NCBI GenBank assembly: GCA_964615335.1
Contig: CAZTMT010000012.1
Location: forward strand, 42,651-106,650
DNA length: 64,000 nt
Direction of reading: 5' to 3'
DNA from: HR10 sp964615335
GTDB lineage: Bacteria > Acidobacteriota > Blastocatellia > HR10
Part shown: positions 33,486-41,987 of the stretch, piece by piece
Position numbering within the stretch: position 1 is the first letter of the stretch
Layout of the letters: every line of letters begins with the position of its first letter
Notes under the pieces: generated by a model
The model's input: the letters and a program-made list of their open reading frames with translations, nothing else
Told to the model about the DNA's origin: nothing
Database searches by the model: none
Translations under genes and position numbers: made by a program

Positions 33486-35657
33486 GTGATCCGGTTCGAG
33501 GACATTCTGGAGAAGGTCGAACGGTACCATCCCGGCGCCGATCTGGAACTGCTGCGCCGCGCCTACATCTTCTCCGCGCGCGAGCATCGGGGGCAGGTCC
33601 GTCTGACCGGAGAGCCCTATCTGGTGCACCCCCTGGAAGTCGCCAATATTCTGGCCGATCAACGGCTGGATGTCGTCACCGTCAGCGCGGGTCTGCTTCA
33701 CGATGTCATCGAAGATTGCGGCGTCACGCTTGAAGAACTCCAGTACTACTTCGGCCCGGAGATCGCGCGTATCGTCAACGGGGTGACCAAGATCGGGCAG
33801 ATCGCTTTCGCCTCGCGCGAAGAGGCTCAGGCCGAAAGCCTCCGGAAAATGGTCCTGGCGATGGTGGATGACGTCCGGGTGATCCTGGTGAAACTGGCCG
33901 ATCGGCTTCATAACATGCGGACGCTCGATCCTCTGCCCCGAGAGAAGCAGAAGCGCATCGCGCAGGAGACGCTGGACGTCTTCGCCCCGATCGCTCACCG
34001 TCTGGGCATGGGGCGCCTTCGCGGGGAGCTGGAAGATCTCGCCTTCAAGTATCTCTACCCGGAGGACTATCGCCGGCTCAAGGACTCCGTGGATCGAAAA
34101 CGCCCGCACCTGGAGGCTCAGTTGGAGGAGCTGAAGGCGCAGATACGCGCCCGCCTGGAGGCCGAAGGCATCCCCGTCATCGCGATCGAAGGGCGAGTCA
34201 AGCGCCTGTACAGCATCTTCCAGAAGATGCGACGCAAGAAGGTCTCGCTGGATCAGATCTACGATCTCATGGCGGTGCGCGTGATCCTGCAGAGCGTTCG
34301 CGATTGCTATGCGGCCCTGGGGATCATCCACCAGACATGGAATCCGATCCCGGGGCGTTTTCGGGACTGGATCGCCACCCCGCGCGAGAACATGTACCAA
34401 TCGCTCCACACCTCGGTCATCAGCGAGACGGGGCATTCCTTCGAGGTTCAGATCCGCACCGAGGAGATGCACCGGGTGGCCGAGGAGGGTATCGCGGCGC
34501 ACTGGAAGTATAAGGAGGGGAAGCTCGGGGAGCAGGCCGAGGACAAGATGATCGCCTGGCTCCGCCGCCTGCTCGATGAGCAACAAGAAGCCCGCGATGC
34601 GCGCGAGTTCCTCGAAGATCTGAAGCTGGATCTCTCCCCGACGGAGGTCTTCGCCTTCACGCCCAAGGGGAAAGTCATCGAGCTGCCGCAAGGCGCCACG
34701 CCCATTGATTTCGCCTACGCCATCCACACCGAGATCGGCCATCATTGCGCGGGAGCGAAGGTGAACGGCCGACTCGTCTCCCTGCGATACCAGATCCGGA
34801 CGGGCGATGTCGTCGAGATCCTCACCTCTCCGAACCAGCGCCCGAGCCGAGACTGGTTGCGCTTCGTCAAGACGCACCGGGCTCGGACGAAGATCCGGCG
34901 ATGGCTTCGCGAGCAGGAGCATCGGCAGGCGATGGAACTGGGCCGCCGCCTGCTCGAACGCGAAGCCGAAAAACTCCGCCTGAAGATCAAGGACCTCATC
35001 GGCGACAGCGAACTGGAGAAGATCGCTCCGGACCACGGCTACCAGAAGTCCGAAGATCTGCTGGCGGCTATCGGCTACGGGAAGGTCTCGGCCCGGAGCG
35101 TCCTGGCCCGATTCGTCCCCGCCGACGCTCTCATTGAGCTGGAGGAGAAGCCCAAGTCGAAGCTCACCGAAGTGACCGAGCGCGTCAAGCGAGCGCTCGG
35201 CTTGCGCGAGGCGCCCGTGCGGGTTCGCGGGATCGAAGATCTGGTGATCTACCGCGCGCGGTGCTGTAATCCCATTCGGGGAGAGGAGATCATCGGCTAC
35301 ATCACCCGAGGGAAAGGAGTCGCCGTGCACGCGCGCCGGTGCAGCAACGTCCCCGCTTTGCTTGTGAACCGCGAGCGTATCGTCGAAGTGGAATGGACCC
35401 GCGGAGAAGAATCCGAACCCTACGCTGTTGCCCTCTATGTCGTCGTCGAGGATCGCCCCGGCATCCTGGCCGGCATCACCTCGGCCATCGCCAACATCAA
35501 GACCAACATCCGCGACGCGCGCGCGCGCACAACCTCGGACGGACGCGGCGAGATCCGCCTCACGGTCGAGATCTTCGATCTGAAGCACCTGGAACGCGTC
35601 ATTCGGTCTATTCGATCCGTCGAAGGAGTCATTGACGTCGAACGGGAGGAGAGATGA
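33486..35657 (+). CDS. bifunctional (p)ppGpp synthetase/hydrolase (Rel/SpoT family)
   Basis: A 723-residue long-form stringent-response enzyme. It has an HD hydrolase domain (H48; H72-D73 in LLHDVIED), a synthetase domain (RFRDWIATPRENMYQSLHT, FEVQIRTEEMH), a TGS domain (VFAFTPKGKVIELP), a zinc-finger/CC-like region (RCCNPIRGEEIIGYITRGKG) and a C-terminal ACT domain. Both the hydrolase HDxxED and synthetase motifs are intact, so it should both make and degrade (p)ppGpp. The GTG start has AGGAGG 10 bases upstream. The ridA ATG overlaps its stop. Confidence 0.94.
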   Translation: MIRFEDILEKVERYHPGADLELLRRAYIFSAREHRGQVRLTGEPYLVHPLEVANILADQRLDVVTVSAGLLHDVIEDCGVTLEELQYYFGPEIARIVNGVTKIGQIAFASREEAQAESLRKMVLAMVDDVRVILVKLADRLHNMRTLDPLPREKQKRIAQETLDVFAPIAHRLGMGRLRGELEDLAFKYLYPEDYRRLKDSVDRKRPHLEAQLEELKAQIRARLEAEGIPVIAIEGRVKRLYSIFQKMRRKKVSLDQIYDLMAVRVILQSVRDCYAALGIIHQTWNPIPGRFRDWIATPRENMYQSLHTSVISETGHSFEVQIRTEEMHRVAEEGIAAHWKYKEGKLGEQAEDKMIAWLRRLLDEQQEARDAREFLEDLKLDLSPTEVFAFTPKGKVIELPQGATPIDFAYAIHTEIGHHCAGAKVNGRLVSLRYQIRTGDVVEILTSPNQRPSRDWLRFVKTHRARTKIRRWLREQEHRQAMELGRRLLEREAEKLRLKIKDLIGDSELEKIAPDHGYQKSEDLLAAIGYGKVSARSVLARFVPADALIELEEKPKSKLTEVTERVKRALGLREAPVRVRGIEDLVIYRARCCNPIRGEEIIGYITRGKGVAVHARRCSNVPALLVNRERIVEVEWTRGEESEPYAVALYVVVEDRPGILAGITSAIANIKTNIRDARARTTSDGRGEIRLTVEIFDLKHLERVIRSIRSVEGVIDVEREER

Positions 35658-36037
35658 CCAGGCGACAGACCATCGCGACAGAGCGCGCTCCTCGGGCCAT
35701 CGGCCCTTATGTCCAGGCCGTTCAGGTCGGTGAGTGGATCTTCGTCTCCGGACAGATCCCCCTGGACCCGGAGACGGGCGAGCTCGTCCCCGGAGGGATT
35801 CGAGAGCAAACGGATCGCGTCCTGCAGAATATCCGGGCTATTCTGGAAGCGGCCGGTTCGTCCCTGGACCAGGTGGTGAAGGCGACGGTCTATCTGACCG
35901 ATCTGAACGACTTCTCCGAGATGAACGAGGTCTATGCGCGATATTTTCCGGGAGAGAAACCGGCGCGCGCGACCGTCGAAGTCTCTCGACTGCCGCGCGA
36001 TGCCCGGATCGAAATGGACGTTATCGCTTTGCGGTGA
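35654..36037 (+). CDS. ridA: Rid-family enamine/imine deaminase RidA
   Basis: A 127-residue YjgF/YER057c/UK114 protein. It hydrolyses reactive 2-aminoacrylate and other enamines released by PLP enzymes. Family landmarks: GPYVQAVQVGEWIFVSGQIPLDPETGE at the start (residues 16-42), and RATVEVSRLPRDARIEMD with the carboxylate-binding Arg near the end. The start overlaps the rel/spoT stop (ATGA), so the two are co-translated, a recurrent arrangement in several phyla. Confidence 0.93.
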   Translation: MTRRQTIATERAPRAIGPYVQAVQVGEWIFVSGQIPLDPETGELVPGGIREQTDRVLQNIRAILEAAGSSLDQVVKATVYLTDLNDFSEMNEVYARYFPGEKPARATVEVSRLPRDARIEMDVIALR

Positions 36038-36059
36038 GACCAATTCGGGGGGAGAGCTC

Positions 36060-36251
36060 TCAGGCGGCTTTGAGGACCTTCCCCGCCTTCAAACACCGCG
36101 TGCAGACGCGCAGCCGCTGCACCGATCCCCCGACGCGTGCGCGCACGCGGTGGAGATTCGGCGCGAACTTCCGCTTGGTGCGATTCCCCGCATGGCTGAC
36201 GCGGTGTCCGAATTGTGGCCCTTTGCCGCAAACCTCACATCGTCGCGCCAT
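36060..36251 (-). CDS. rpmB: 50S ribosomal protein L28 (bL28)
   Basis: A 63-residue basic ribosomal protein with the L28 pattern: MARRCEVCGKGP at the start, VSHAGNRTKRKFAPN, and VCTRCLKAGKV near the end. Four Cys in two CxxC pairs suggest the zinc-binding form. The ATG at 36251 is chosen over one three codons earlier by comparison with the family N-terminus. It is divergent from the SurA-like gene. Confidence 0.95.
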   Translation of the reverse strand: MARRCEVCGKGPQFGHRVSHAGNRTKRKFAPNLHRVRARVGGSVQRLRVCTRCLKAGKVLKAA

Positions 36252-36303
36252 GGTTTCCACTCTCTTCGAAGCGAATCATGGTTCCCGATTTCCAAAGAGG
36301 AAA

Positions 36304-36333
36304 CTTATAACAAAGCCGACCAATTTCCGTCAA
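36304..36333 (-). promoter_or_regulatory. promoter of rpmB
   Basis: Minus strand TTGACG (36328-36333), an 18-base spacer and TATAAG (36304-36309), leaving a leader of about 45 bases before the L28 start. It overlaps the ribosome-binding region of the divergent SurA-like gene. Confidence 0.6.
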
Positions 36334-36345
36334 ACGGAGGAGATC

Positions 36346-37437
36346 GTGAGTCGAACATCGAATGGCTGGACCTTGCTGGGAATCCTGGTGACCGGAATCG
36401 CCCTTTTGAGCCTCGGCTGTAAAGATCAACCCGGTCGCGCGACGGCCGAAGATGTCGCCGCGCGCGTCAATGGCGTGGAGATCACGATCTCAGAAGTGGA
36501 TCGGCTCGTCGAGCAACAGCTTCGGACCAGCGCCCAACAGGGGCAAGCGCCGCCGACGCCCGCCGAGCTGGCCGCCGCGCGCCTTCAGATCCTCGAAGGC
36601 CTCATCACTCAGGAGGCGCTCTATCAAAGAGCCGAACGGCAGGGCCTGCTGCCGACCGAGGAGGAGGTCACTCAAGGGATCCAGCAGTTCAAGCGCGAGC
36701 GGGGATTGAGCGAGGAGGGCTTTCAGCGCACGCTGCGCGAGATGGGGCAAACGGAGGAGCAGTTCCGACGCGAGATCCGTCGCCAACTGGCTATCCGAAA
36801 ACTCTTCGATCGGGAGGTGATGCCTCGCATCACGGTCACCGATCGGGAGATCGAGGAGTTCTACAATGCCCACAAAGCGCAATTCGTCCAGCGGCGGGGT
36901 TTCGCGCTGGCGCGCATCGTGGTGACGCCGGAGAAGGAGAACGTCCCCGATGACGCCGTCGGAGCGGAAGCCGCCGAGCGCAAGATCCGGGAGATCTACG
37001 AACAACTGCGGCGCGGAGCGGATTTCGCCACCGTCGCCGCGCGTCGCTCCGAAGATCCTCTGACAGCAGCCCGCGGAGGGGATTGGGGATTCTTCCCCGA
37101 GACCTCTCAGGAATTCCCCGAAGCGCTCCGCGCGCGTCTGCTCGCGATGCGCGAGGGAGACATCACCGAGCCCGTCAGGATCGGCAATGCCTGGCTCATT
37201 CTGAAACTCGTTCGGCGCGTGCAGCGGGATCGCGAGTTGACCCTGGATGAGGTCCGCGCGCAGATCGCCGAGGAGCTACGCGATCAACGGGAACAGGTCC
37301 TGCAAACGGCCGTCACGCGCCTGGCTCTGGCCGAATCCCACATCGAGAATCTGCTGGCTCGACGGATGCTGGAGAATCCGGCGAACTTCGGGGGCTTGCG
37401 CCCGCTGGCCCTTCCCTCCCCCGGTCAATCCCGTTGA
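36346..37437 (+). CDS. SurA/PrsA-like peptidyl-prolyl isomerase lipoprotein
   Basis: A 363-residue periplasmic chaperone-isomerase. The signal peptide ends in lipobox LSLGC (C25), so it is a lipoprotein. A SurA_N-like helical domain follows (about 38-165), then a PpiC parvulin domain (about 185-290: ALARIVVTPE, ADFATVAARRSEDP, GGDWGFF) and a C-terminal helix. It probably folds outer-membrane or exported proteins. The GTG at 36346 has GGAGGA upstream; the much longer in-frame ORF upstream runs through ridA and L28 and is artefactual. Its 3' end overlaps comF convergently by 13 bases. Confidence 0.9.
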   Translation: MSRTSNGWTLLGILVTGIALLSLGCKDQPGRATAEDVAARVNGVEITISEVDRLVEQQLRTSAQQGQAPPTPAELAAARLQILEGLITQEALYQRAERQGLLPTEEEVTQGIQQFKRERGLSEEGFQRTLREMGQTEEQFRREIRRQLAIRKLFDREVMPRITVTDREIEEFYNAHKAQFVQRRGFALARIVVTPEKENVPDDAVGAEAAERKIREIYEQLRRGADFATVAARRSEDPLTAARGGDWGFFPETSQEFPEALRARLLAMREGDITEPVRIGNAWLILKLVRRVQRDRELTLDEVRAQIAEELRDQREQVLQTAVTRLALAESHIENLLARRMLENPANFGGLRPLALPSPGQSR

Positions 37438-38183
37438 ACAGATGGGTTCCCTGGGGCATCGCTCACCGTCCGAGCGATGACAAACCCGTAGACGGCACGT
37501 GCGCCCGCACGCCGCACGACGCGGGCGCACTCGTTCAGCGTCGCTCCGCTCGTATAGACATCGTCCACAAGCAGGACGATCCGCCCCCGGATCCGCTCCA
37601 GGAGCGCGACGGCGAAACAGTCGGCGACACTGCGCGCGCGCGCCACGGCATCCGCTCCCGCGCGATGAGGCTCGGTGTATTTCACGCGATGCAGAATCCC
37701 TTCTCCCTCAGGACGACCGAGCGTCCGGGCCACTTCCTGGGCCAGAAGTCTCGCTTGATTATACCCCCGTTCTCGAAGCCGTCGCGGATGGAGCGGAACG
37801 GCGAGGATGACCTCGACATCCTGCAGCGCGGGCTCCTGCCGCAGCGTCTCGCGGATCTTCTCCCGCAAGCGCTGACACACGTACGGCTGCCTCTTCAAAA
37901 AGAGAAGATGCGCGCGCAAGACCCCCTCATAGGGGCCAATGAACCACAGACGATCGAGCACCATCTCGCGGCACGCCGGACACTGAGCCGAAGGGGTGCT
38001 CGTCAGAGCCTGACACCGAAGACACCGGGGGCTTCTCCGCGCGCCCTCCAGAGAAGCCCAGCACGCGGCACAGGTGATCCCATCAGCGAGCGAATCCACA
38101 GGATCCCCGCACACCGCGCACGGCCAGGGGAGGATCACACTCAGGAGAGCATCGGCGAGAAACCGTCCTCCACCCAAGCGCAT
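37425..38183 (-). CDS. ComF-family phosphoribosyltransferase-like protein
   Basis: A 252-residue protein with four CxxC pairs at the N-terminus (C22/C25, C38/C41, C54/C57, C68/C71), consistent with two zinc sites. A type I phosphoribosyltransferase fold follows with the PRPP motif LLVDDVYTSGAT. ComF proteins take part in natural transformation, handling single-stranded DNA after uptake, in the species studied; many homologues have no tested role. It is the last gene of a minus-strand run beginning at rph or further upstream. Confidence 0.9.
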   Translation of the reverse strand: MRLGGGRFLADALLSVILPWPCAVCGDPVDSLADGITCAACWASLEGARRSPRCLRCQALTSTPSAQCPACREMVLDRLWFIGPYEGVLRAHLLFLKRQPYVCQRLREKIRETLRQEPALQDVEVILAVPLHPRRLRERGYNQARLLAQEVARTLGRPEGEGILHRVKYTEPHRAGADAVARARSVADCFAVALLERIRGRIVLLVDDVYTSGATLNECARVVRRAGARAVYGFVIARTVSDAPGNPSVQRD

Positions 38184-38195
38184 CGCCCCATCGGC

Positions 38196-38450
38196 TCAGC
38201 TCGCGTGATCTTCTTCTAAGAGAGGCTTCTGAAAGAAAGCGCGGTACAAGGACTCCGCCCGCTCCCAATCCGGTTCCGCGACAAACAGAAGGATCGGTTG
38301 AGCGCCGCTGACAACGCCCAGGGGATCGCTCGTGCCACTGAGAACCACCGCGATTCCCTCGCGCTGGAACAGCTCGCGCACCATCTCGGCCTCAACGGCC
38401 GAGGTGAATTGGGCGAAGAGGAGGAACCGAACGCCCTCATGCTCTTTCAT
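38196..38450 (-). CDS. DUF2007-type small protein (putative signal-transducing)
   Basis: An 84-residue protein with the DUF2007 pattern: an early FTSAVEAEMVRELFQREGI helix and a hydrophobic LLFVAEPDWERAESL segment. The fold resembles small ferredoxin-like regulatory domains; the family has no established function. The ATG at 38450 has GGAGGA upstream and overlaps the dapF-like stop (ATGA). The ORF upstream of this ATG is open but lies inside the dapF-like gene. Confidence 0.8.
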   Translation of the reverse strand: MKEHEGVRFLLFAQFTSAVEAEMVRELFQREGIAVVLSGTSDPLGVVSGAQPILLFVAEPDWERAESLYRAFFQKPLLEEDHAS

Positions 38451-39313
38451 TCTTCCTCCGGGCTCATCCACTCTCCTCGGAAAAGGACCTCGGCCGATCC
38501 CTCGACGAGAATGCGGCCCTCCGGTCGCCACCGGACCCGAAGCGATCCCGCGAGCGTGTGCACCCAGGCTTCTCTCTGAGCGAGCCCGTTGAGCACCGCG
38601 GCCACAAGAGCGGCCGACGCGCCCGTCCCTGAGGAGAGCGTCTCTCCGACGCCTCGCTCCCACATCCGCAGTTCGAGGTTCTCGCGATCCCGAACGCGCA
38701 CGAACTCCACATTGGTGCGCTCGGGAAAAAGAGGATGGCGCTCGATGGAAGATCCGACCTCTGGCACATTCACCGAGGCGAAATCCTCCACGAATACCAC
38801 GCAATGAGGATTCCCCAAAGAACACGCCGTCACAGGGATCTCGCGATCCCGAACGCGAAGGGGAAATCCGACGACTTGCGATCGCGGGGGATGGAGGGCC
38901 ATCGGGATGGCTTCGCTCGCCAACGCGGGCTCCCCCATGTCGCTGAGGAATTCAAAGCGCGTCCCCTCCTGGCGAAGGCATTCGAGCACTCGTACTCCCG
39001 CCCGAGTCTGAATTCGAACCTGCGTTTCCGACCAGCGCCCGGTGAAAAACACATAGGCCGCCAGACAGCGCAGACCATTGCCGGAAATCTCCGCCTCCGT
39101 CCCATCCGCGTTCCAGAGGCGCATCTGGAAGTCCGCCTCCGATCCCGCCGGGAGGGGAGAGACGAGGATCACCCCATCTGCCCCCACGCCGACATGGCGA
39201 TGGCACCACCGAGCGATCTGACGAGCCGAGATCTCCGACGTCCAGAGATCCTCCCGAGCGACGATGAGAAAATCATTGCCCAGAGCGTGAAGTTTATAAA
39301 ATGGTACCGACAT
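38447..39313 (-). CDS. diaminopimelate epimerase-like protein lacking both catalytic cysteines
   Basis: A 288-residue DapF-fold protein: FYKLHALGNDFL at the start, NADGTEAEISGNGLR, CSLGNPHCVVF, ERGVGETLSSGTGASA. In studied DapF enzymes two cysteines act as the acid/base pair, in CGNG and CGTG. Here both are serine (S77 and S228; codons TCC and TCA). Everything else around them fits, including the helix-dipole Gly-rich loops. It may still isomerise an amino acid, be a PhzF-like isomerase, or be a substrate-binding relic. Position between HIT and DUF2007 genes gives no pathway clue. True dapF may lie elsewhere. Confidence 0.85.
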   Translation of the reverse strand: MSVPFYKLHALGNDFLIVAREDLWTSEISARQIARWCHRHVGVGADGVILVSPLPAGSEADFQMRLWNADGTEAEISGNGLRCLAAYVFFTGRWSETQVRIQTRAGVRVLECLRQEGTRFEFLSDMGEPALASEAIPMALHPPRSQVVGFPLRVRDREIPVTACSLGNPHCVVFVEDFASVNVPEVGSSIERHPLFPERTNVEFVRVRDRENLELRMWERGVGETLSSGTGASAALVAAVLNGLAQREAWVHTLAGSLRVRWRPEGRILVEGSAEVLFRGEWMSPEEE

Positions 39314-39319
39314 GGCTTT

Positions 39320-39676
39320 TCATCCCGGAGGCCATCTCAGAGGACGCCCTCCCAGGACATGGAGATGGAGATGAAAGATGCTCTGCCCCGCCCGTGGCCC
39401 CGTATTGATGACGACGCGATACCCGTCTTCCGCGATGCCCACCTGATTGGCCACCTTCGAGGCGATCCGCAGCATGTGCCCGAGCACCCCCTCATCCTGA
39501 GGAGACGCATCGTTCAGGGAATCCATGTGCTCGCGGGGGATGATCAAAATGTGCCACGGCGCTTGCGGATTGATGTCTTTGAAGGCGACGACCTGGTCGT
39601 CCTGGTAGAGAATCTCCGCCGGATGATCTCCGCTCGCGATACCACAAAAGACACAGGCGAATTCACGCTCGCTCAT
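39320..39676 (-). CDS. HIT-family nucleotide hydrolase
   Basis: A 118-residue histidine-triad protein with the triad HLHLHVLGG near the end and an N-terminal CVFCGIASG block (CxxC) typical of HINT-type proteins. It hydrolyses AMP-linked compounds such as adenosine phosphoramidates. I chose ATG 39676 with CGGAG upstream rather than an Arg-rich extension starting at 39715. It is 6 bases upstream of the dapF-like gene. Confidence 0.92.
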   Translation of the reverse strand: MSEREFACVFCGIASGDHPAEILYQDDQVVAFKDINPQAPWHILIIPREHMDSLNDASPQDEGVLGHMLRIASKVANQVGIAEDGYRVVINTGPRAGQSIFHLHLHVLGGRPLRWPPG

Positions 39677-39770
39677 CTCCGCATCTCCGCGCGCCGCCGC
39701 GTCGCGACGGCGCATAAGGCGATATCTTCACACGAAAGAACTATTCTCCCACATCTCGTCCGGAGAGGAA

Positions 39771-39783
39771 AGGGCGAAGCCCT
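39771..39783 (-). terminator. possible weak terminator after prmC
   Basis: Minus strand AGGGC-TTC-GCCCT is a compact 5-pair hairpin followed by TTCCTCT. The T-run is poor, so read-through into the HIT gene is likely. Confidence 0.3.
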
Positions 39784-39796
39784 CTCAAACGGGCGC

Positions 39797-40687
39797 TCAT
39801 TGCTCGCGCTGAAGCACGAGCGTGCGCTCGATCCCTTGCAGGTCGCGCTTGACCTCGAGGACTCGCCACGTTCGGGGATCAATCTGCTCCCGCAAGGAGG
39901 GATATTGCCCGTATCCCATCTCGCAGATGAGATACCCGCCGGGCTTCAAGAACTTCGGGCTTTGCGCCAGAAGCCGCCGTTGAATGCAGGAGGCCTCTCG
40001 TCCGGCGACCAGAGCCCGTCGGGGCTCATAGTCTCGAACCTCGCGCGGGAGCCGGGGGAACTCCGACTCCGAGATATAGGGCGGATTGGAGACGATGACG
40101 TCGGCCACCGGAGGAGGGGTTCTCTCCTCGAGGGCCGAGAAGAGATCGCTCACGAGGAATTCGATCCGCTCTCGAACGCCATGCCGCTCGGCATTTCGCC
40201 GGGCCACGGCCAGAGCCGCCGGCGAAATATCCAGAGCGAGAACGCGCACATGGGGCAAGTGCACAGCCAGTGTCACGGCCAAACAACCCGAGCCCGTTCC
40301 CACATCCACGATCAGACGATCGGACGCTGTCGTCCGCTCTAGGGCAGCCTCCACGATCAACTCCGTCTCCGGACGGGGGATCAGGACATCCGGGGTGACC
40401 CAGAAGTCCAGTCCGAAGAACTCCTGATGCCCGGTGATGTACTGAAGCGGCTCTCCGCGCGCCCGCCTCTCGACGCTCTGGCGAAAGCGTTCCCACATCG
40501 GTTCAGCGATCACCTCTTGGGGTCGCGTGAGGACGTAGAGGAAGTCCTTCTGCAGAATATGAGCGAGCAATGTCCCCGCGGTGCGCCACGGCTCTTCCAC
40601 GTGCGCCCGTTCGAGGCGCTCTCGCGCCCACTGCAGGGCCTGATGGATCGTGGGCATGGAGGGGGGAAGAGGGAATTGTGCCTTCAC
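39797..40687 (-). CDS. prmC: peptide chain release factor N5-glutamine methyltransferase
   Basis: A 296-residue SAM-dependent methyltransferase that modifies the GGQ glutamine of release factors. It has an N-terminal helical domain (about 10-85), then motif I VDVGTGSGCLAVTLA, the acidic LALDIS and the catalytic NPPYIS. The GTG at 40687 overlaps the upstream stop (GTGA); an ATG at 40657 is an alternative. prfA, its usual neighbour, is not in the window. Confidence 0.93.
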   Translation of the reverse strand: MKAQFPLPPSMPTIHQALQWARERLERAHVEEPWRTAGTLLAHILQKDFLYVLTRPQEVIAEPMWERFRQSVERRARGEPLQYITGHQEFFGLDFWVTPDVLIPRPETELIVEAALERTTASDRLIVDVGTGSGCLAVTLAVHLPHVRVLALDISPAALAVARRNAERHGVRERIEFLVSDLFSALEERTPPPVADVIVSNPPYISESEFPRLPREVRDYEPRRALVAGREASCIQRRLLAQSPKFLKPGGYLICEMGYGQYPSLREQIDPRTWRVLEVKRDLQGIERTLVLQREQ

Positions 40688-41184
40688 GAACTCGCTCGGA
40701 AGCTCCGCGCGATGAGATCCAGACGGTTCCGCGTCGAGCGGATGATCTCCGGGCGTCCTTCGAACTGCAGGACGTAGAGGGTCGTCTCATCGGTCTTGAA
40801 GTAGTAATATCGTGCGGCCCGCTTCTGTCCTCGCCGCGTGAACTCGAAGTTGAAGACGACGCTCTCCGGATACACGCCTCCGAAGGATTCAAGAGCCCCG
40901 CGAAGGAAACCGGGACGGAAGCGCAACGAGATCTCTTCCTGCTGCTCGGCGAAAGCGCGAGGAGACGTTCCCGGCTCGACCGGGAACCGGCGGATGCGGA
41001 GCACGCCATCCTCGCTGCTCCCGTAGACGATGTCGGTCACCGTATTGCCCGCTCCATCTCGATAGGTCACCGGTTCCCATCGGTCCCGCAGCACAAGCTC
41101 ATACCGCCCTTCCGGATCCCGAAAGGGGCGCTCTTCGGGAGCCTGCAGGGCGAAAGCCAGAGCGGAAAGGATCAGGAGAATCAT
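40684..41184 (-). CDS. exported protein of unknown function between rph and prmC
   Basis: A 166-residue protein with an N-terminal signal peptide (LLILSALAFALQA). The rest alternates short beta strands: FRDPEGRYELVLRDRWEPV, then a central RFRPGFLRGALESF helix, then a strand pair RYYYFKTDETTLYVLQFEG. The pattern resembles small secreted PsbP/DUF1795-like folds, but I cannot confirm that. It sits 14 bases after rph and overlaps prmC by 4 bases, so it is expressed with these housekeeping genes. Confidence 0.72.
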   Translation of the reverse strand: MILLILSALAFALQAPEERPFRDPEGRYELVLRDRWEPVTYRDGAGNTVTDIVYGSSEDGVLRIRRFPVEPGTSPRAFAEQQEEISLRFRPGFLRGALESFGGVYPESVVFNFEFTRRGQKRAARYYYFKTDETTLYVLQFEGRPEIIRSTRNRLDLIARSFRASS

Positions 41185-41198
41185 AACGCCCCAGTGCC

Positions 41199-41981
41199 TC
41201 AGACGTGCTCCGGGACGGCGGAAGCCGACCCCATCAGCTCCCCGAGGACGGATCGCTGGATCTGGATCACCTGAGCCACTCCCTGACGTGCCAGTTCGAG
41301 CAAGTGGCGGAGTTGCTCCTCGGTGAACGGTTCGCTCTCGGCCGTCCCTTGAATTTCGACGAATCGGCCATCGCCGGTACAGACGACATTCATATCCACG
41401 GCGGCGCGGCTATCCTCGTCGTATCGGAGGTCCAGAAGCGGTCTCCCCTCCACGATTCCCACGCTGACCGCTGCGACGTAATCGCGCACGGGCCATTGGG
41501 TGATCACCCCAGTCTCGTAGAGGCGGCGCACGGCGAAGACCAGGGCGACGAACGCCCCGGTGATCGAAGCCGTTCGCGTTCCCCCATCGGCCTGAAGGAC
41601 ATCGCAATCAATGAGGATCGTCCTCTCGCCGAGCTTCTCCAGATCCACGACAGCGCGCAAGCTGCGCCCGATCAACCGCTGGATCTCCTGCGTGCGTCCG
41701 GAAGGCTGAGTGCGCGCCGTCTCGCGCGGCGTGCGCGTCTCGGTCGCCCGCGGCAACATGGCATATTCCGCCGTGATCCACCCCTTGCCCGTGCCGCGCA
41801 GGAAGGAGGGGACGCGCTCCTCCACGCTCGCCGTACAGATGACCTTGGTGTCACCACATTCGATCAGGACCGACCCTTCGGGGAATTTGAGGAAATCGGG
41901 GATGATCCGAATCGGGCGCAACATATCCGGGCGACGTCCATCGCTCCGGAGAAGTGTCTCTGGCACATGCTCCTCTCCCAT
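41199..41981 (-). CDS. rph: ribonuclease PH
   Basis: A 260-residue phosphorolytic 3'-5' exoribonuclease that trims tRNA 3' ends. Typical segments: RSDGRRPD at the start, SVLIECGDTKVICTASVEE, the phosphate-site R-motif TRTPRETA, and DCDVLQADGGTRTASITGAF. Length is slightly above the usual 240, due to a C-terminal extension. It lies 6 bases after the coiled-coil gene and downstream of tmRNA. Confidence 0.95.
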   Translation of the reverse strand: MGEEHVPETLLRSDGRRPDMLRPIRIIPDFLKFPEGSVLIECGDTKVICTASVEERVPSFLRGTGKGWITAEYAMLPRATETRTPRETARTQPSGRTQEIQRLIGRSLRAVVDLEKLGERTILIDCDVLQADGGTRTASITGAFVALVFAVRRLYETGVITQWPVRDYVAAVSVGIVEGRPLLDLRYDEDSRAAVDMNVVCTGDGRFVEIQGTAESEPFTEEQLRHLLELARQGVAQVIQIQRSVLGELMGSASAVPEHV

Positions 41982-41987
41982 GGGCCT

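Noticed and set aside
36346..37437. Start of the SurA-like gene at 35734
   Set aside because: The extension passes through ridA in another frame and the L28 gene on the other strand; the GTG at 36346 gives a proper lipoprotein signal.
38196..38825. Longer start for the DUF2007 protein at 38825
   Set aside because: The extra 125 codons lie entirely inside the dapF-like gene in another frame and are Arg-rich; the ATG at 38450 has a ribosome binding site.
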